Source: Paulinella micropora (taxonomy: Eukaryota; Cercozoa; Imbricatea; Euglyphida; Paulinellidae). Taken from it: 64,000 nucleotides of DNA. This document shows, one piece after another, positions 63,510 through 64,000 of this stretch. A program made the position numbers and the translations under genes. Under the pieces are notes generated by a model. It was not told the origin of the DNA. It ran no database searches and saw nothing but the letters and a program-made list of their open reading frames with translations. The DNA lies in contig WBZZ01001002.1 of the NCBI GenBank assembly GCA_019918135.1, positions 15,001 through 79,000 on the forward strand, given 5' to 3'. Position 1 is the first letter of the stretch. Each line of letters begins with the position of its first letter.

Positions 63510-64000
63510 ATGAACAATAGAGACTCATGCCATTCGAGGCGCTTCTATTCAGCCGTCGTGGATAGTGCTCTGGCCTCGTACGCGCTGTATTCAGTCTCCG
63601 AAGTACGAACGATTAAGAGCCTGGACGATGAAACCTTACGGCCCCAAACACCCAAGCGTGGGCTCGGGATGATCGACGACGAGTCTTTTGGTTTGGCTCT
63701 GTACCGCGCGGGACATTTTCGTGACGCCAGGCGCGCGCTGTGGTCGGCTGCCAGCTCGGGCTCGCGGCGAGGCTGCTGGGGGACATGTACAACCTGGGCC
63801 TGGGCGGACGAAAGAACAACGGGCTGGCCATCTCGGCCTGGGCCCTGGCCGCCCACCAGGGCTGCAGCTCTTCGGCCTACAATCTGGCTGTCTATTTGCT
63901 TGCGGGCATCAGCTGTGTGCGTGACGCAAGGCGGGCCGCGCGCACGTTTCTCGCTCTCGCCAGCGCAGTGGACTGCTTGGACTCTATGTACGCCTTTGCC
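63510..64000 (+). CDS. Sel1-like repeat protein, partial at right edge
   Basis: ATG at 63510 (MNNRDSCHSRRFYSAVV), a C run immediately upstream (63487-63494). The first part ends in FGLALYRAGHFRDARRAL. From about 63755 the frame with LLGDMYNLGLGGRKNNGLAI followed by AAHQGCSSSAYNLAVYLLAG carries Sel1-like alpha/alpha repeats ('lG.mY..G.gv.kn...A..w...AA.qG') and runs off the window. Sel1 repeats scaffold protein-protein interactions, for example in ubiquitin-ligase adaptors. The gene is incomplete here. Confidence 0.55.
   Translation, partial: MNNRDSCHSRRFYSAVVDSALASYALYSVSEVRTIKSLDDETLRPQTPKRGLGMIDDESFGLALYRAGHFRDARRALWSAASSGSRRGCWGTCTTWAWADERTTGWPSRPGPWPPTRAAALRPTIWLSICLRASAVCVTQGGPRARFSLSPAQWTAWTLCTPL

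Noticed and set aside
11250-64000. Bacterial origin (contamination) of the G+C-rich block
   Set aside because: GT-AG introns, AATAAA signals, EGF, SKP1, C2H2 and RanBP2 modules, and absence of ribosome-binding sites or operon spacing argue for eukaryotic or eukaryotic-virus DNA.
1-64000. tRNA, rRNA and riboswitch genes
   Set aside because: No cloverleaf with matched arms, no rRNA core motif and no known riboswitch pattern was recognised by eye; a covariance-model scan would be decisive.
1-64000. LTR retrotransposon or retrovirus
   Set aside because: No long terminal repeats, primer-binding site, integrase or gag zinc knuckle seen; the only reverse transcriptase is of LINE type.

Overview
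The window is eukaryotic nuclear DNA carrying virus-derived sequence. It shows a non-LTR retrotransposon, long (GA)n and (CA)n microsatellites, GT-AG introns, AATAAA signals and metazoan/protist-type protein modules (EGF, RanBP2 finger, SKP1, C2H2). The host cannot be named from sequence alone. There is a sharp change near 11.25 kb: A+T-rich on the left, G+C-rich with dense genes on both strands on the right.

Left part (1-11.25 kb). A 5'-truncated LINE with a recognisable reverse transcriptase (56-1323) ends in a poly(A) tail and a (GA)n tract. Microsatellite and A+T-rich sequence follow. From about 2.9 to 11.25 kb lies a fossil Polinton or Polinton-like virus (PLV). It has a protein-primed family B DNA polymerase, a class-3-type lipase with a visible catalytic triad, a major capsid protein, a penton-like capsid protein and an adenain/Ulp1-like maturation protease. 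It is broken, with roughly ten interruptions. I saw no packaging ATPase, integrase or terminal repeats.

Right part (11.25-64 kb). This looks like one large stretch of endogenised large-DNA-virus DNA, possibly with captured or interspersed host genes. The strongest marker is a very divergent Rpb2-like RNA polymerase subunit spread over three minus-strand ORFs (55.9-61.0 kb). Other parts are two BRO/KilA-like loci (one with an HNH-like domain), a tyrosine-recombinase-like protein, a RanBP2-finger methyltransferase, a histidine-phosphatase-like protein, a C2H2 protein, an SKP1 homologue with an intron, a second spliced gene, a type II membrane glycoprotein, a two-TM protein, a SAM-like protein, a Sel1-repeat protein at the right edge and several unknown ORFs. 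The block is broken in perhaps ten places, but many long frames remain open, so it looks younger than the Polinton.

From 36.5 to 52 kb there is a tandem family of three modular surface proteins: signal peptide, PKD-like region, BspA/DUF285-like repeats, Ser/Thr/Pro stalks, Ca-binding EGF modules and discoidin-like modules. Copied spacers and a partial copy accompany them, and a related BspA-like gene lies on the other strand (52.3-53.5 kb). Recurring noncoding features are homopolymer G/C tracts before many starts, a 130-bp near-perfect hairpin (55538-55669), an ATTGGG palindromic repeat at two sites between CA/TG arrays, and a duplicated promoter-plus-start segment (14.2 and 15.9 kb). The side-by-side position of a PLV fossil and a giant-virus-like fossil is the most interesting aspect, because PLVs and virophages are known partners of giant viruses.
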